Positions 15,501 through 29,509 of a stretch of DNA of 64,000 nt are shown one piece after another. Each line of letters begins with the position of its first letter. Within the stretch, counting starts at the first letter, position 1. The notes beneath the pieces were generated by a model, which searched no databases, was not told where the DNA came from, and saw nothing but the letters and a program-made list of their open reading frames with translations. The stretch comes from Tetrahymena thermophila SB210. Lineage: Eukaryota; Ciliophora; Oligohymenophorea; Hymenostomatida; Tetrahymenidae. A program made the position numbers and the translations under genes. Location of the stretch: NCBI RefSeq assembly GCF_000189635.1, contig NW_002476567.1:744001-808000 (forward strand), read 5' to 3'.

Positions 15501-15716
15501 CATTTTAGCAAGTATAAGTAGGTTTTGAAAATAAAGACAAGTTACCCAAATCACTTGCAACTAGTAAAATGTTTCTGTCAGCTTTTTATTATTTTAATTT
15601 ATTTAATTAAAAAAGTAAATATATAAAATTAAAAATAAATAGATTTTCATTTTACCTGAAAAGCTTAGCTAGATAATAAAGAAGATTACTATTAGAATAT
15701 AAAAATAAAATGCCAT
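9495..15716 (-). CDS. Giant cysteine-rich furin-repeat multi-pass membrane protein, tandem copy 2 (5 exons)
   Basis: Seen: exons 15716-15656, 15581-15201, 15147-14668, 14606-14071 and 13955-9495 join to 1973 codons (1972 aa), with intron positions and phases equal to copies 1 and 3. The signal peptide is MAFYFYILIVIFFIIQLSFS. The N-terminal domain has NNLPPH and ends in a FGIREF motif. The Cys-rich run of exon 5 is the shortest of the three copies. The C-terminal part (about 10,970 down to 9495) has a juxtamembrane domain beginning GGATPTLVIS, then several hydrophobic helices, for example IIGVVVGMLMLLAILFLNCL. By eye this copy is closer to copy 3 than to copy 1 in the N-terminal domain (NNQM, FGIREFSI shared). 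A membrane surface or adhesion role is inferred from architecture only. An 8-bp inverted repeat overlaps the stop codon. Confidence 0.88.
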
Positions 15717-17542
15717 AATTTATTAAATATTTTTTATTTAATTTTTTGATTGAATAATTTATTATAATGGTATTAGCTAGGTTCTATCATACATAATTTT
15801 ATTTGACAAGAATTATTGGAAAATGCTAATAGTATATTGTTACGATAATTTGGTTAATTAAATAGAACAACCTTTCTTAAAAGTCTCTAATCTAATTTAT
15901 TCTAAGTTTTTATAAGCAGTAACTCAAAACTAGATATAATAAAAGTAAATATTTTCTAAATGAACACAATTCTTGTAAATTACAGTAAGGAATCCAACAT
16001 TTAAACGAAATTTAAAAACTAAGTATCATTTTATTTATGTTTTCTGGTATAAAAAACTGCTTCATGCTGTGACATTAATAATACCTAAATCTTACCATTT
16101 AAAGAACAAAAAAGCTTTAGGTTAAGCTTAAGTCTCAAATTAATTTGATCAAGTAAAGCAACATATTACATTAAAAATTAAGGTAAAAAGATATCTTCTT
16201 GAACCCCACAAAATTTTAATTAATTTTGTCATTGACCTATTTGAAAAGCAATAAGGATTTATCATAGTCAAAAATATAAATTTATCTCTTAAAAATATTA
16301 ATAAAGTAAAAATGTATTTAAATCAAAGTTAGTTAGTTTAAATATTAATCTTTAATTTTCTTACTTAATTAATTTGATATAGAATTTATACTTTCATTTA
16401 AATCTTAATTATAAATATCGCCATTGCTTTATAAAAATTAAATAAGGTATATTATAATACAAATATTAGTCATTTCAAATTAAGATTTTTTAATAAAAGA
16501 TTTATTTATTTTTCATAGAAATAAAATAATGGAATAATTTAAGATTTCTTTACTTTAAATATAAATATTATAATTTAGATTCTATCAAAAATAGTATAAG
16601 AAGATTTCGACTAATCAAAATTAAATATTTGTTAAAAATAAACAATTTCAAAAACAAATATGCCATATCAAAATATTGCATATTTAATTTAGCTTACATT
16701 AATTTGTAGGTATAAACCATTATCTAAAAATAATAATTACAAAATTATTAATTCTAAAAAGGATTAATTTTTTAAGATACTCATTCTGCTATTTAAAGTA
16801 TGCAAAGTAGATTTATTAATTGATATTAACAATCGCTATCTTGTCTTAATACATTAAAATCAATTTGATTTAGTTTCAAAAGGAGCTTACAATCTATAAA
16901 ACGAGTATAGAATAATTCTTTTTTTCTTAAATTATTATTAATTGTTTGCATGTTTTTCATCCATATATTTTAAATATTAGCATAATAAAAGAAAATAAGG
17001 ATATATATTAATAATAATATCAATATTAATAATACTCATTTTGATTAGCAAACACTTTTATATTATGAGGTGATTTTAGATAATCAGTTATCAAACAAAT
17101 AATTTAAATAATAAAAATTGATTTTAATAAAAAAAAATAGATTTTTAACTCATTAATAATTTTAAAAGTGAGTGTATTGTATTAAATAAACTCTCAAGTT
17201 ATATTTTACTGAGGATATTTTTATTTTGTTACAATTATTCACAAAAAGATTCATAATTTTTTTAAGAGTGAATAAAAAAATACAGATTAAAATTGATTGA
17301 AATATATTACCCAGTCAATTTATTTTTTCTTTCTGTAATATTATTTACTTTACTTCTTTGTTTTGCACTTTTTAAATAGCTGAATTAAAAATTAACTCTG
17401 ATGTATTTAGTTTTATTAATAATTAATTCTGTAACAAATTATTATAAATCAAATACAAGTTAAGTAAAAAATATATTTACTAATATTTTAGTACTTTCAC
17501 CTCAATTGTCAAATTTAAGAAAAAAGTATTAGATATTAATAC
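15717..17542. other. AT-rich spacer between tandem copies 2 and 3
   Basis: About 1.8 kb holding the presumed promoter of copy 2 and 3' flank of copy 3. No reading frame with coding character, RNA gene or clear repeat was found. Confidence 0.6.
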
Positions 17543-20500
17543 TCAAGCTAATCTAATATTATTTGAAACATAATTCTTTTATTTATACATCCTATATAGC
17601 TTATAAACAAGGTAACTTACTTAGGTTATGTAAACCGTAATTATCAAAACAGAGATGATTATTTAAATCAGGAGAGATTACCCTTAACTTAAATTAGAAA
17701 TAGCATCGTTTACGGCCAAAATGATTATAAGTAAAATTGCTAAAATTAAAAAAAGCCTACTTATAATATGTAACTTGAATTCCTCCTAACTTTGGTAAGG
17801 TTTTAGTATCAACATTACTGTTGTTTCTACTCCTAAAACTAGACAGCACATATATGTTTAATTAATTGGATTTTCTTAATTAAAAACTAATTACTGAATT
17901 AAAATAGTTCTTCTAAATAATAAAAGCAAATTTATAATTGCCTTCTTTCTATTTATTTCAATACCATTATAGAGGAATCCGTATAATTATTTAATTTCTA
18001 ATTTATATAGTAGTTAATTTTCCTAAATTTTTGTAGAATTAAATGTCAAATAATTTAAATAAATAATCATCAAAAGCATAAATATACCAAAAGACAAACC
18101 AAGTGTCTTGTTTATAGTTATTTAGCTAGAATCATAAAATTATAAAAAAACTGCTAATAGCAAATCACAATATGTTAAAAACCCTAATCCTACTAAAATT
18201 TAATAAAAGTATTGTCTTTAATAATTTCTGCAAGCTTCTATGACCAAGTTTTAACTGTGAATACATTTTTTGGCTATTAGCTTACAAGTAAGATATAAAG
18301 CGAAGCTAAATGACCAAATAGATATCGACTATATTAAGTTTGAAAAAAAGAAAGAATCTATTTTCTCCATTTTAAACTTATATGGCGCATTAGATTCATC
18401 ATTTTTTATATTTGGTATAATCTCAAAATTAGCGAAATCTAATAATTTGAATACATTATACAATGTAGGTTGATACTATACATTTAAGTACAAGAGATAA
18501 TTTGATACTTGTAAAATATCAAATAAACTCACCAACAAATAAAATGGGGATCCTAGCAAAAGCATAACATGACTACACATAATGAGGATTTATATAACTT
18601 TAGTTATAGAATTTATTTTTGGATAAGCTAGTTCGCTATAATTTGGTAAGTTTCCACTTAATTAAATTAGTTTCAAACCGAATTGCTGATTATCTAAAAT
18701 ATTTTTTGAGTTAACAAAATTTACATTTAAATAATTGTAACTTTTTGTTTAATCATTTACAATAATTTTTATCAAAATTTTAAGTGCATAAACACTGTTT
18801 ACTGTTGGTTTTTCTTGTATCTTAACTAAATCGTAGTTTATATTGTAATTAGTTGAAGGATATTCGTTATCTAAACTAAAAATCCAATTTTGATTTGTTA
18901 CTTAAACATCTTCATCAAATGTTATTTAAGCTTAAAAAATTATTTTATTATCAACTCTTGATATCTAGTTAAAGATTATCAACTATGGAGTAGCTCCTCC
19001 TGATGTTAATAAGGTGCATACTTAAATACCTTTTACATCAGTATACTTTATATACCCAGTTGGGCATTCGGTAACACATTATTTTTTATTTTAATCTAAA
19101 TAATAATCTTTTTATTTGCATTACCTACATTAACCAAGTTCGCATTAAATACAATTGATATCAAGAGATGCACATAATTAGCATACTTAATTACTATCTC
19201 CAAATGTACCTGCTGGACAAGAAGAAACACATTACTTATTTACAATAAAATATGGTTGGGTGCATTTAATGCATTGATTTGGGAATCCAGGATCGCATTA
19301 TTCACACTCCGTTTGCTGCTTGCATATTTAGCAAGTAAATGTGGTCTAGTCTTTATATTTAAACAATGGACAGCTGTTTGAGCAGGTATTTGTTTGGGGA
19401 TCAAGATATAATCCGCTTTTGCAAGATTGGCATTGTTAAAGAGTACAGCTTTCGCAATTTTAAAAATGCTAATTACATAATTAGCAAATATTATTTGAAT
19501 CAGCATAGTTTTTAGAAGAGCAAGATTAGTTACATTAATTATTCTCAAAATATTTGAAGCTAGAATTTTGATCGCAGCTTAGGCAGTTTAAAGAATTATT
19601 TGGATCACAAGTTAAACACTAAGAATTTTAGCAACTTTGGCAAACATTAATCCCTCCAATATTAGTTTTATACTATTTTGAAGGGCAGCTCAAATTGCAA
19701 GTTTACTCATCTAAGCTTAAATAATAATTAGAATTACATTATGTGCAGTTATTGCTTGTGCAAGTATTACAATTTGTAAATTTAGTAGAACATAAAATAC
19801 ACTAGTTTCCATTTAAATAATACTGAGGTGAACAAATCTCAACACAATCCCCATTTTAAAGATATTAATATTTTGAGTTTGAATCACAATTTATGCACTA
19901 ATTGAGATTATAACTTTGACAAGATTTGCATTTGAGATTTGTACAAACTTAGCATTAAAAGGAGGGAGACTATGGATTTGCTCCATAAATACACTATGAA
20001 GTACATATTTTTGCTACAGGGTCAAAATATTCATTTGAATTTTAGCATTAACTGCATGTAGTAGAGTTGCATATAATACATCCTTTAAATAATGCATTGC
20101 ATGCTTGGCAGATATTTTGATTATCTGGATATTTTCCTGAAGAACAATTAAGAGCACATTAATTTTAATCGAGAACCGTTCCTTCTTTACATTATTGACA
20201 AGTTTGATTATTGCTAGCATCAATAGTGCATTTTATGCAAGAAGGTATTTTATTACACTTTTAAACACATTATTTAATAGGAGATTCTACACTATCCAAA
20301 AGAGGTGGGCAATTATCCACACAAACATTTGCTATAATATCTAAATACTAATTTGGATTAGAGCATGATAGACATGCAGTTGAAGAACATGTTGCACAAC
20401 CTGCGAAAGTTGTTTAACATGAAATACACTGATTCTGATTATTTTAATAGTAATTAGTAGAACAACTAGAAACACAATTATCATCTTATAAATAAGGATT

Positions 20501-23500
20501 TGAAGATGGTTAAAAGCATGATATACACGAATTCAAGTTTGAAAGAGAACATTCCTTACAGAGATTATTAGTACACTTTATGCATTGATTTGAATTGTTA
20601 ATTGAAGTACTTGCATATCCTGGTGGGCATTGCAGTTAGCAAGTATTTAATCCTTATACTATATAATAAGGATTTGTGCATTATTAACATTAACTAATTG
20701 TGCATTCACTACAGTTAGGGTAATTATTTATGCAACTAATGCAAATATTACTTGGATTAGCATAATATCCAACATCACATTTTGCTTAACAAGTATTACC
20801 TTACAGAAACATATTTGAAGAGCAGCTTGTGCAATTATTACTATTTTGATCACAAGTTAAACAATTAGCATTACAAATGACACATATATTTTGAGGAGGA
20901 GATCCAACAGTAGATTTGAATGTGTTACTTGGACAAGTATTTGAGCATGAATTGTTTATTGGATTGAGATAATCGTTAACATTTATACAGCTATTGCATT
21001 AATTAATTGTACATGATAAACACCCTGAAAATGTCTAAGAGCATTATACACATATTCTAAATGAGTTAGAATACATAGTAGGACCACAATCATTTACACA
21101 TTAAGCACCATTTAAAAAGTAAGGAGTTGCACAAGAAAGGCAATTTTAACTTGGGGCTGCTTCACATGTATTACAAGTTGCATTTCTGCAGGGCTAACAA
21201 GAAGGAGGATTATTAGCTATGTAATAGCCTGGATTACATTAACTTACACATTATCCATTAAATAAATAAAAATTATTTTAGCACAATGAGCAAGCTGAGG
21301 ATGTACATTAATCACAATTTGCTATTTTAGTAGAACAAAGTATACAAATATTACTAGCTGGATAGTATTAAGAATCACAATTAGGTTGACATATAAAGCC
21401 TTACAGATTCTAATTATTACCACACTTTTAGCATTAGTTAGGATCTTATTAGCATAATTAGCAATTAGGATCAGTACAGCTAATACACTTCCATGTATTC
21501 TAATTCTATTATTACCCTAGAGGACAACTATCTAAACACTATTTTTGATCTATAGATAAATATGAATTTGACTCACATACATCACATGATGAATTATTAC
21601 TACATTTTACACATTTATTCAAACATGGATCACATTTTTGATTAGTTTTGTTTTAAAATGTATAATCAGGGCAATTAGCAAGGCAAGTATTATTATATAA
21701 ATATGTGCCATCTGGACAAGATAAGCACTTGTTACTATTTGAGGAATCGCACGATTAACAAGAAGTATTAGAGCAAGGGGCACAAATAGATCCATTCCAA
21801 TATTATTATACTGGACAAACACATTAGTTAGAGTTATTTAGAGTAGCTCCTCCATTGCAACTTGAACAGTTATTTTAAGCTGTACAATCACTGCATATAG
21901 ACTAGCAACTAACACATTTAGGAGGAATACTTGTAGAATCTCCATAATATCCTAATGGACATGGATTATAACACTTCCCATTTTAAAGGTAGTAATTGTT
22001 TAAGCAAGTAGTGCATGTTGAGGATGTACATATAGAGCAATTAGGAATAAGCGAAGAGCAAAGTTAACAAATATTACTTACTGGCCAATAAAAAGAATCA
22101 CAATTTATTTTACACACAAATCCTTGTAAATTATAAGGATTTTGACATTGAGTACATTAATTTATATCATTTTAACATTGTAAGCAATTAGGATCTGCAC
22201 ATTTAATACATTAATTATTATTTGAATTTTATTACTATCCAGCAGGGCAATTACTTAAACAACTTTTTCCATCAATTTATAGATAAGTGTTTTGCATACA
22301 AATATCACAAGAAGAATTATTAGAACATTTTGAGCAATTCGAAATGCAAGGATCACAATATTATGTTTGATCGTTTGGGAAATATTATTTGGGACAAACT
22401 GGAACACAATTATTATTAATAAAGTAAGTGCTTGTTGGGCAAGTTAAACATTTATTACTATCAGCTTTATCACAAGTTTAGCAAGATGTATTTTGACAAG
22501 CAACACAACTAGAATTTTACCAATATTATTTGCTTGGGCAAACGCATTAATTTTGAGAGTCAAGAAAAGCTCCTCCATAGCAAGATTAACAAGTATTTGA
22601 AGATGCACAAGTTTAGCAAGTTGATTAACATGGTAAACATGTAGAGTTAAAAAGATAATAACCATTCATACATTAAGTACATATATTTTATGTCTACGCT
22701 TAACATTAGATGCAAGAAGCTTAAGTACACTATGATTGAATATTAAAATTATATTAAATTTTTAAAATTAAATTATTTTAAAAATATTATTAATAAAAAA
22801 TAAATAATTAATTTATCAATTTACACTGAAAGCAAAAATTGAGAATTCTCTAATACCAAAATATTAATTTTTATTTGATGAATCGGCAGCATCATCAAAT
22901 GAAGCTTTACTATTAATATTTGCCATTTAATTATTTATTTAAAATGTTACTTAACCACTTGGGACTTAAAAATCATATTAGAAATCCCCAACAAATTCGG
23001 GTACACTCAAACCACATATTTAATTGGGAGTAAGGCCACTAAGATTTAGTGTTTGGATAGGAGAAGAACTTCCAGATACTTGAAAAGTAAGATCATTTGG
23101 ATTTGCTGAGGAATTATAGTCAATTAATACCCATTTAAATGAAACTCTAACAAACTAGTATGAAGTTTAATAATTTTAAGTTTAAATTACAGAATTATAT
23201 TTAAATGAAAAATATCCTCCCAAGAGGAAATAAGTTCCACAACGAGTATATTTTGAATTAAAGCCACTGTTATTTTAAAAATTACTTAAAGTTAACTGCA
23301 ATCTATTAATTTCACTGTAAGAAAAGACATATTAATACAACCCTTGTACCAAATACATTCCTAAATAATAAATAAATTATTTAAATATGTTTTTTTTATT
23401 TTTTTATTACCTTATAAATTAGCTTTGATATCTGTACATATCCCATTAACTAACTAGTAATCAATAGGGCAATATTGCTAACATTAAGCTTCATAATTAG

Positions 23501-24497
23501 CTATCTAAACAGGAAAAAATCCGGCTTTGCAAGTTGTGCATTAAGTACTTCCTTATAAAACTGATTAACAGTTAGGAATCCAAACACAAGCTCCATTAAT
23601 TTCAAAGTGTGATTAAGTACAAGTATTAACACATTTTCCTTCTTATAGAACATAACCGCTTTAGTTAATCATACAACTTGATCCAGATAAGGAAGAACAA
23701 GTGGTATCACATTATGTACATTAGGTAGATGAACCAGAACAAGATAGACAAGAGTTATCACAAGCCTCAATATTGTATTAAATTTCTTTTACTTTTAAGT
23801 ATGAAGATCCACTGGCTGAACCATTATCCACAATAGAAAATTTAGTGTAAGCATTATTTGGTGGTATGATAGTTGTAAAATAATTGACTTTTTCATAGAC
23901 AAAATAGTAAATAAAAATAAAAAAGTATAATTATTACAATTGTAATAGTAGTCACTTTCCTTTAAATATGAATTTTATGTTCTATCGCAAGGGATATTAA
24001 GTCTTTCAGTTGTATATTGAGCAGAATATTAAAAGGCATAGGAAAAAGGTGTCATGTCATCCAATTTAAACAAAATCCCAACTTAAGCTTATTTCATTTG
24101 AAAAACTTCTATTCTCACTTCTCTTCTGAAATGAGGAGGAAGGTTGTTAATGTCAAAAATAGCTTAGTTATTAGTGATTGTAGAAGGACTTTATTGAGAG
24201 TTTACAAAACCTCCGTACATAGCTTAATTAAAAACCCCATAACCATTAGGACAAGTAAAAATCGCTTTAGGGAAATAAGATAAATTTCCTAATTCAGAAG
24301 AAACAAGTAGAATATTTCTATCTATTTTATAAAATTATTTTGTAGTTAATAAAATAATTTGAAATAAGAATCATATTTATAATTGATTTTTAGATAGTTA
24401 TGAAAATTAAATTAAATTAGCAAATCTTCAAATTACCTGCAAATGCTGCTTGGCAGTAAATAAGTATCTAAAGTAAATACTAAAAGATTATTTTCAT
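17543..24497 (-). CDS. Giant cysteine-rich furin-repeat multi-pass membrane protein, tandem copy 3 (5 exons)
   Basis: Seen: exons 24497-24437, 24321-23938, 23887-23411, 23360-22825 and 22729-17543 join to 2215 codons (2214 aa). The signal peptide is MKIIFQYLLQILIYCQAAFA. Exons 1-4 are almost the same size as in the other copies (61, 384, 477 and 536 nt), so the length difference lies in exon 5, which carries the CxxC repeats and the membrane region. The C-terminus keeps the same order of juxtamembrane domain and helices, ending in a short tail with basic residues. Being first in the minus-strand reading direction, it is the 5'-most member of the array. Function is not known. The architecture suggests a secretory-pathway protein with a very large extracellular Cys-rich stalk. 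Each copy has its own AT-rich upstream spacer, so separate transcription is likely. Confidence 0.88.
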
Positions 24498-27400
24498 AGA
24501 AAATTTTTTGAGATTGATTTTTTGAGAAAAATATTCATTATAATCTTCAAAATATTATTTATTTTTAATTAACTGATAGCGATCTAAAAACCAATAAAAG
24601 TTAATTAGGAATTAAAGGTATTGATTACAATCAAAACAATAATTGAGGAGGTTGAATTTCATAAGACAAAATTTATAATCTATAAAATGAATAAGTTGAA
24701 TGGTTGATTTCATTCTTTTTGAACTTTAATATGCAAATAAAATTATTTCAATGAATAATACTTTATATAAATGTAGATGAATTTGTGCATTACACTTTTT
24801 TTAGCAATCAAATTTATGAAAATATACAAAATGCTTAAAGTTAAGCGTTAAGCATTAAATTATTAAAAGTTTTCTTAAATAAATCTAATGTGCACAAAAT
24901 TTTTATTTTTAATTAGTTGTTTATCTATTTATTCATTCATGAATTCAAAAAGATAAGTCTTTTCTAAAATTCTTAAAATTGCTAAAAAGAAAATTATATT
25001 GAAATCTATGCATTTACTATGTTTTATCTTAGATAATATGATTATTTACTCATCTCTCAAATTAAGAATCAGGAGCTAATATAAAATATGATTATTTATA
25101 ATTTTATTTGTATTGATTGTTACTCTCTGGTGAATATATAAAATTTACAAAAATTGAGTAATTAAATTGATTCTATCCTTGAATTTCTTATCAAAAATTT
25201 GATTAATTAAAATAAATCTTTTACTAAAGTATGAGAATTTATAAATTTATCTATCTTCAAAAAAATATAGGATTATAAATTTTTATTTACAATGTCTTTA
25301 AGAGCTAATCTAAAAGCATTTATTATTGAATTTTTAGTAGATTTATTTAAAATAGTAATTAGTTATTCTAATCTCTTTTATTTCAAATAGATTTTCGATT
25401 ACTGCTAGTAAATAGTTTTAATAGTTTCTATTTGGTTTTAAGTAATCAGATTATTAGGTTTACTTTTAATAAAAATAATGAACTTCATAATGGTAAATAT
25501 ATCTTTTTAATTTTAGTTTGTAGCAAATTAATAAATCATAAAAAAAATTTATTTATTTATAAAAGATATTTAAATTAATTATATTTCAAAGAAATATTTT
25601 TTTAATGTAATGATTAACTTATATATAATGCTAAAATTTAAAAATAATTAAGATATTATTCAATTAATTACAATTTTTAAGTATTTTTTCAAAATTAGTA
25701 AATTGAAAAAAAAAATTTGTTTTCATATTTCTTAAAAATCTATTAATACAATATAATTTTGATTTATAGTATGTAAACTATATAAGATTTTATTGAGAAA
25801 ATAATATTTAGAATTTCAAATATTGTGAATAAAAGATAAAAATTTTAAAACAACTATTTGTATTAATGATAAAAAATATTTCAATAAAGATTTAAAATGA
25901 TTTTTATTCTTCGAAAAGGAATTAATATCTTTCTAATATTAGCTATTTTCACAAAAATAAATATAAATCTTACAATAATAATAAAAATCCAAAATAAATA
26001 TAAACTTTTTTTTTATAAAGATGATTAATTATTAAGTTTTGTTTTAATTGACTTCAAAATTGATTTGAAAAAATGTTTATAGATATTCATTTATTTATTT
26101 ATATTAATGATTTGGATTATCTAATTACACTTATTAACTTTACATTACATTATATAGTTCCTCATTCAATATTATTAGATTATATTCCCATGCTTTTATT
26201 TGTAATTCAGAAATTAATTGAGTAAACTAAAAAAAAATCACTATAAGGTTTATTTATATTAAAGGAAGAGTGACCACCAAATTAAATTGATAAACAATAG
26301 TTAATCAAATTTAAATGTTAAGTTTTTTCCTTTAGAATCTAAATTTGCATAGAAAAATAAAAGAATTCACTAAATCAAGTTTATAAATAAATAAACTTAA
26401 AAAATTAATTGATAAATATATAATCTAAAATATATTAATCCTTTGAAATGAAAATACAAAATTAATTTAGAGAACTCAAAATTTACAAAATTTATTTTAA
26501 TATTTGTTACAATATTCAAAAATTTACAAATTTTATTCTTATTTTAAATGAAGAATTTAGATAGAAACTTAAAATTAAAGTTAAATTTTTTATTAATACA
26601 ATAGATAATATAAATCTATTGTTATGAATAAATAAATTAATTAATTTTACCGGCAATATTTTTTATTTAAATATTTTCATATTAAGCAAATAGGAAAATC
26701 TTTCATATCCAAATTAATTAATTAATTTTCGAAAAGTAAGAAAATCATATAATAATTTGATTTCAAAAAGAAAAGAAAGAGGAAAAACTCAAAGATAAGA
26801 AAAAATACAAAAAATGAAAAACATAAAATTAAAATATTATAAAAAAGTAAGATAATTTTGATAATTTTGCAATAAAAAAACATAATTAACTTAAATAAGA
26901 GTTATTTAAATGGAATAAGTTTTTAAATCTCCAATTATTACTTCAAAGACTGATTTTGACAATGAACCGAACGTAATAATATTCATTCCATTTAAGTAAA
27001 GTGATCCACATCTAAATTTTTAAAACCAATAAGTTATTATGTATCAAAAGCTAAATTGATCAAAATAATAAATCTTACTTTTCTTATTCCCCCCTATATT
27101 AGAATCTCCTATTCCCTTAGGTACCTTAAACCGAAGAAGACACACAGACACCTATTTTTCTTTATAAAAATACTCTCTTCTCTGAATAAAATAAAATTTT
27201 AAGCAGCAACATTTTAGCATCAGCAAATTATCCTTGATCAAATATCTAATAATAAAATAATATCTTAATATAAAAAAAAATAAAAAAACTTAAAATAAAA
27301 ATAAATAAATAAAAATATAAAATAAAAAATAAAAAATAAAAAATAGAAGCAAAAAAATAACAAACAAATAAAATAGAACTCAAATAGAATAGAAAATTAA

Positions 27401-28315
27401 CAGAAACAAAATAACCAAAGATAAAAACAAACAAACAAATAAAGAAAATTAAATAATATGAAAAATAAAAAATAAAATTAATAAATAAAAGAAAATTAAT
27501 CTTAAGAGAGGCATTACGCAAAATTTTTAAAAATTTAATAAATATAAAATTTATGAGCAATTTTCAGAATTTTTCATTTAATTAAGAAGAGAAAGTATGT
27601 TTTCCTGTTTTTTTATTTATTTTATTTTTAATTATCTGAGATTTCAAAAGAAATATTAGTATCCTTCAAAACTAATATATCAATATCTTAAAATCAAACA
27701 AAAAGTAAACATTCTCATGTAATAAAAAGAAAATAATATTGGTAATTGTAAAGGCAGGCAAATTATAATTAAATGGTAATCATCAAGCATTTTGATAATT
27801 TTTTTTTACAATTTAATATTTTCTTTGTCTAATAACATAGATTTGCTCTCTTATTTTGTTTTTTTTATATTTAAATTCAAAATAAGATTAATTATTTAAA
27901 AAATATATATTAAAATTTAAATTGTTTTGATAATATTTATAATTATAAATTAATTTATAATATTATATTAGTTTTTATAAAATTAACAAAAGAATTGTTA
28001 AAAGATAATTTTCATATAATTTTAATATATTAACAATGCATGACTAATATGTAAAATAGAAAAATATACTTCCTTCATATAGTTTAAAAAGAAATATATT
28101 ATTTTTCTTTTAATTTAACTTTACGAACTAATTTTTTTGCTTTCCTTCAAAAACTTTATCTGCTCTATACATTTAATTCGATATTGACCATAAAGAATTT
28201 TTGTATATTTAAGTTTTAATTGTAAAATAGAAAATTCTTATAAATAATTTAATTGTTAAAGTATGTGAATTAATATAAAAACAGTTAATTTAAAAGAGAT
28301 AAATAAGGTTAAAAT
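24498..28315. other. Long gene-poor region upstream of the tandem array
   Basis: About 3.8 kb, the longest gene-free stretch here. It holds the presumed promoter of copy 3 and a probable upstream region of the plus-strand gene at 28,316. It includes a slightly GC-richer patch with a C6 run near 27,085-27,160 and an A-dominated low-complexity tract at 27,246-27,510. No convincing open frame was found in either strand. Confidence 0.55.
27246..27510. repeat. A-rich low-complexity tract (AAATA/AAAAT-type)
   Basis: The plus strand is almost entirely A with scattered T and few G or C, built from irregular AAATAAA, AAAAATA and AAACAAA units. The opposite strand has a 104-codon frame, but its translation is nearly all F, I, L and Y, as expected from a T-rich strand, so I treat it as non-coding. 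Confidence 0.6.
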
Positions 28316-29509
28316 ATGAGCTAAGCTTAAATAAAGAGTATAGATATCAATTTAGATTTACCAAATTCTTCTTAAATAAGTGAAAATAATGGTGAAGATT
28401 CTAAAGAAAGTCAAAGATAATTGATACCAAAAAAATAAAAGAAGATAATTAAAAAATACCAAAAAAAAAGTTACAAGCTTTAAGCATAGTTTAAAACTTT
28501 AGATAGTATTTTCTTTTTATAAAATCTGACATAAAACTATTTTTTTAATATTGACGGAGACTTATTTGTTAACGTAAAAAGTGCGTGCATCACTGAAAGT
28601 ATTGTTTAAAAAAAAATAAATTAAGTTTAGATATATGATAGGTATGTATAAGCTGATATAAGTCATAACAAGAAGCTAAAGAATTTTGAACTACCAATAA
28701 AAATGCTAGAAAGTTCTTAGGACAATTAAAAATATATATTTGCTCAGCAACTTAGAGGATATCAAGACTATTCTTAAATCAGAACTGAGACTATTAAGTT
28801 GATTAAGGATGCTTACTTAAATTAAGAAGACAATTTAAGGAATATTGTTGATCTAAGATCTTAGTACAGAAAAGGAATGGTTCATAATTTTATTAATGAA
28901 TAGCTAGGGGATGAGGAATTTTTTTAAATAGTAGAATTGAGCACAAATTTCGAATTTCAGCAAACTGAAATCAAAAGTATATATATTAGTAAGGGAATAT
29001 TTGCATTAATAGGTTTAGAAGAAAATAATCTAAGCTAATTTCTTTTAAGGGTTGGACTTCTTGATACAATTTTTACTTCTAATTGTGAAGTATTTTTTGG
29101 TGCAATTTTAGAAATAATTTAAAAGTAACTACTTAATTAATTCATCTTTAAACAAGATTTTATACTTATTTCTTTGGATGAGCTGAAAATATTTTATGAT
29201 GCTTACATACAGATAAAAGAAGTAGATTATCCACCCGAATTATAATATTAATGCTAATAGCAAATATAGTAAGAATTAGACTATTTATTAATTATTAAAT
29301 TTGATCTTGAGTTTAATTCAATAAAGTCCATTCTTAATCATAGAAAAAAAAATAATTAAAACTTACAAAGCGAAAACAATTTATACCAAAACTTTGAGTA
29401 TACTCTGCTTTCATAAATATTTCTTGAAAAATATTATCCTGAAATAAAAACTGAATAATAAAAGGAGTAAGATATTTTTAAAAAAACATGTAAATATAAA
29501 TCCATTTGA
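28316..29509 (+). CDS. Unrecognised 397-residue protein, basic N-terminal patch, possible PAS-like segment
   Basis: Seen: one exon of 398 codons, ATG to TGA, with glutamines written as TAA, TAG, CAA and CAG. The N-terminus is Ser/Asn/Gln-rich and is followed by a strongly basic stretch at about residues 34-60 (KKQKKIIKKYQKKSYKLQ). The central part looks folded. Around residues 215-250 the sequence IKSIYISKGIFALIGLEEN resembles the core of a PAS domain, with an I-x-x-I-x-x-S...G pattern. The C-terminus is Gln-rich and ends KKTCKYKSI. If it has a basic region plus a PAS-like fold, a nuclear regulator is conceivable, but this is speculation; the family is not recognised. The neighbours do not suggest a role. 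The first ATG is in frame and follows AT-rich sequence, as is usual here. Confidence 0.7.

Noticed and set aside
27246-27560. 104-codon minus-strand frame rich in F, I, L and Y
   Set aside because: The opposite strand is an A-dominated low-complexity tract, so the translation is a by-product of T-rich DNA. It has no normal amino-acid mix and no homology-like motif.
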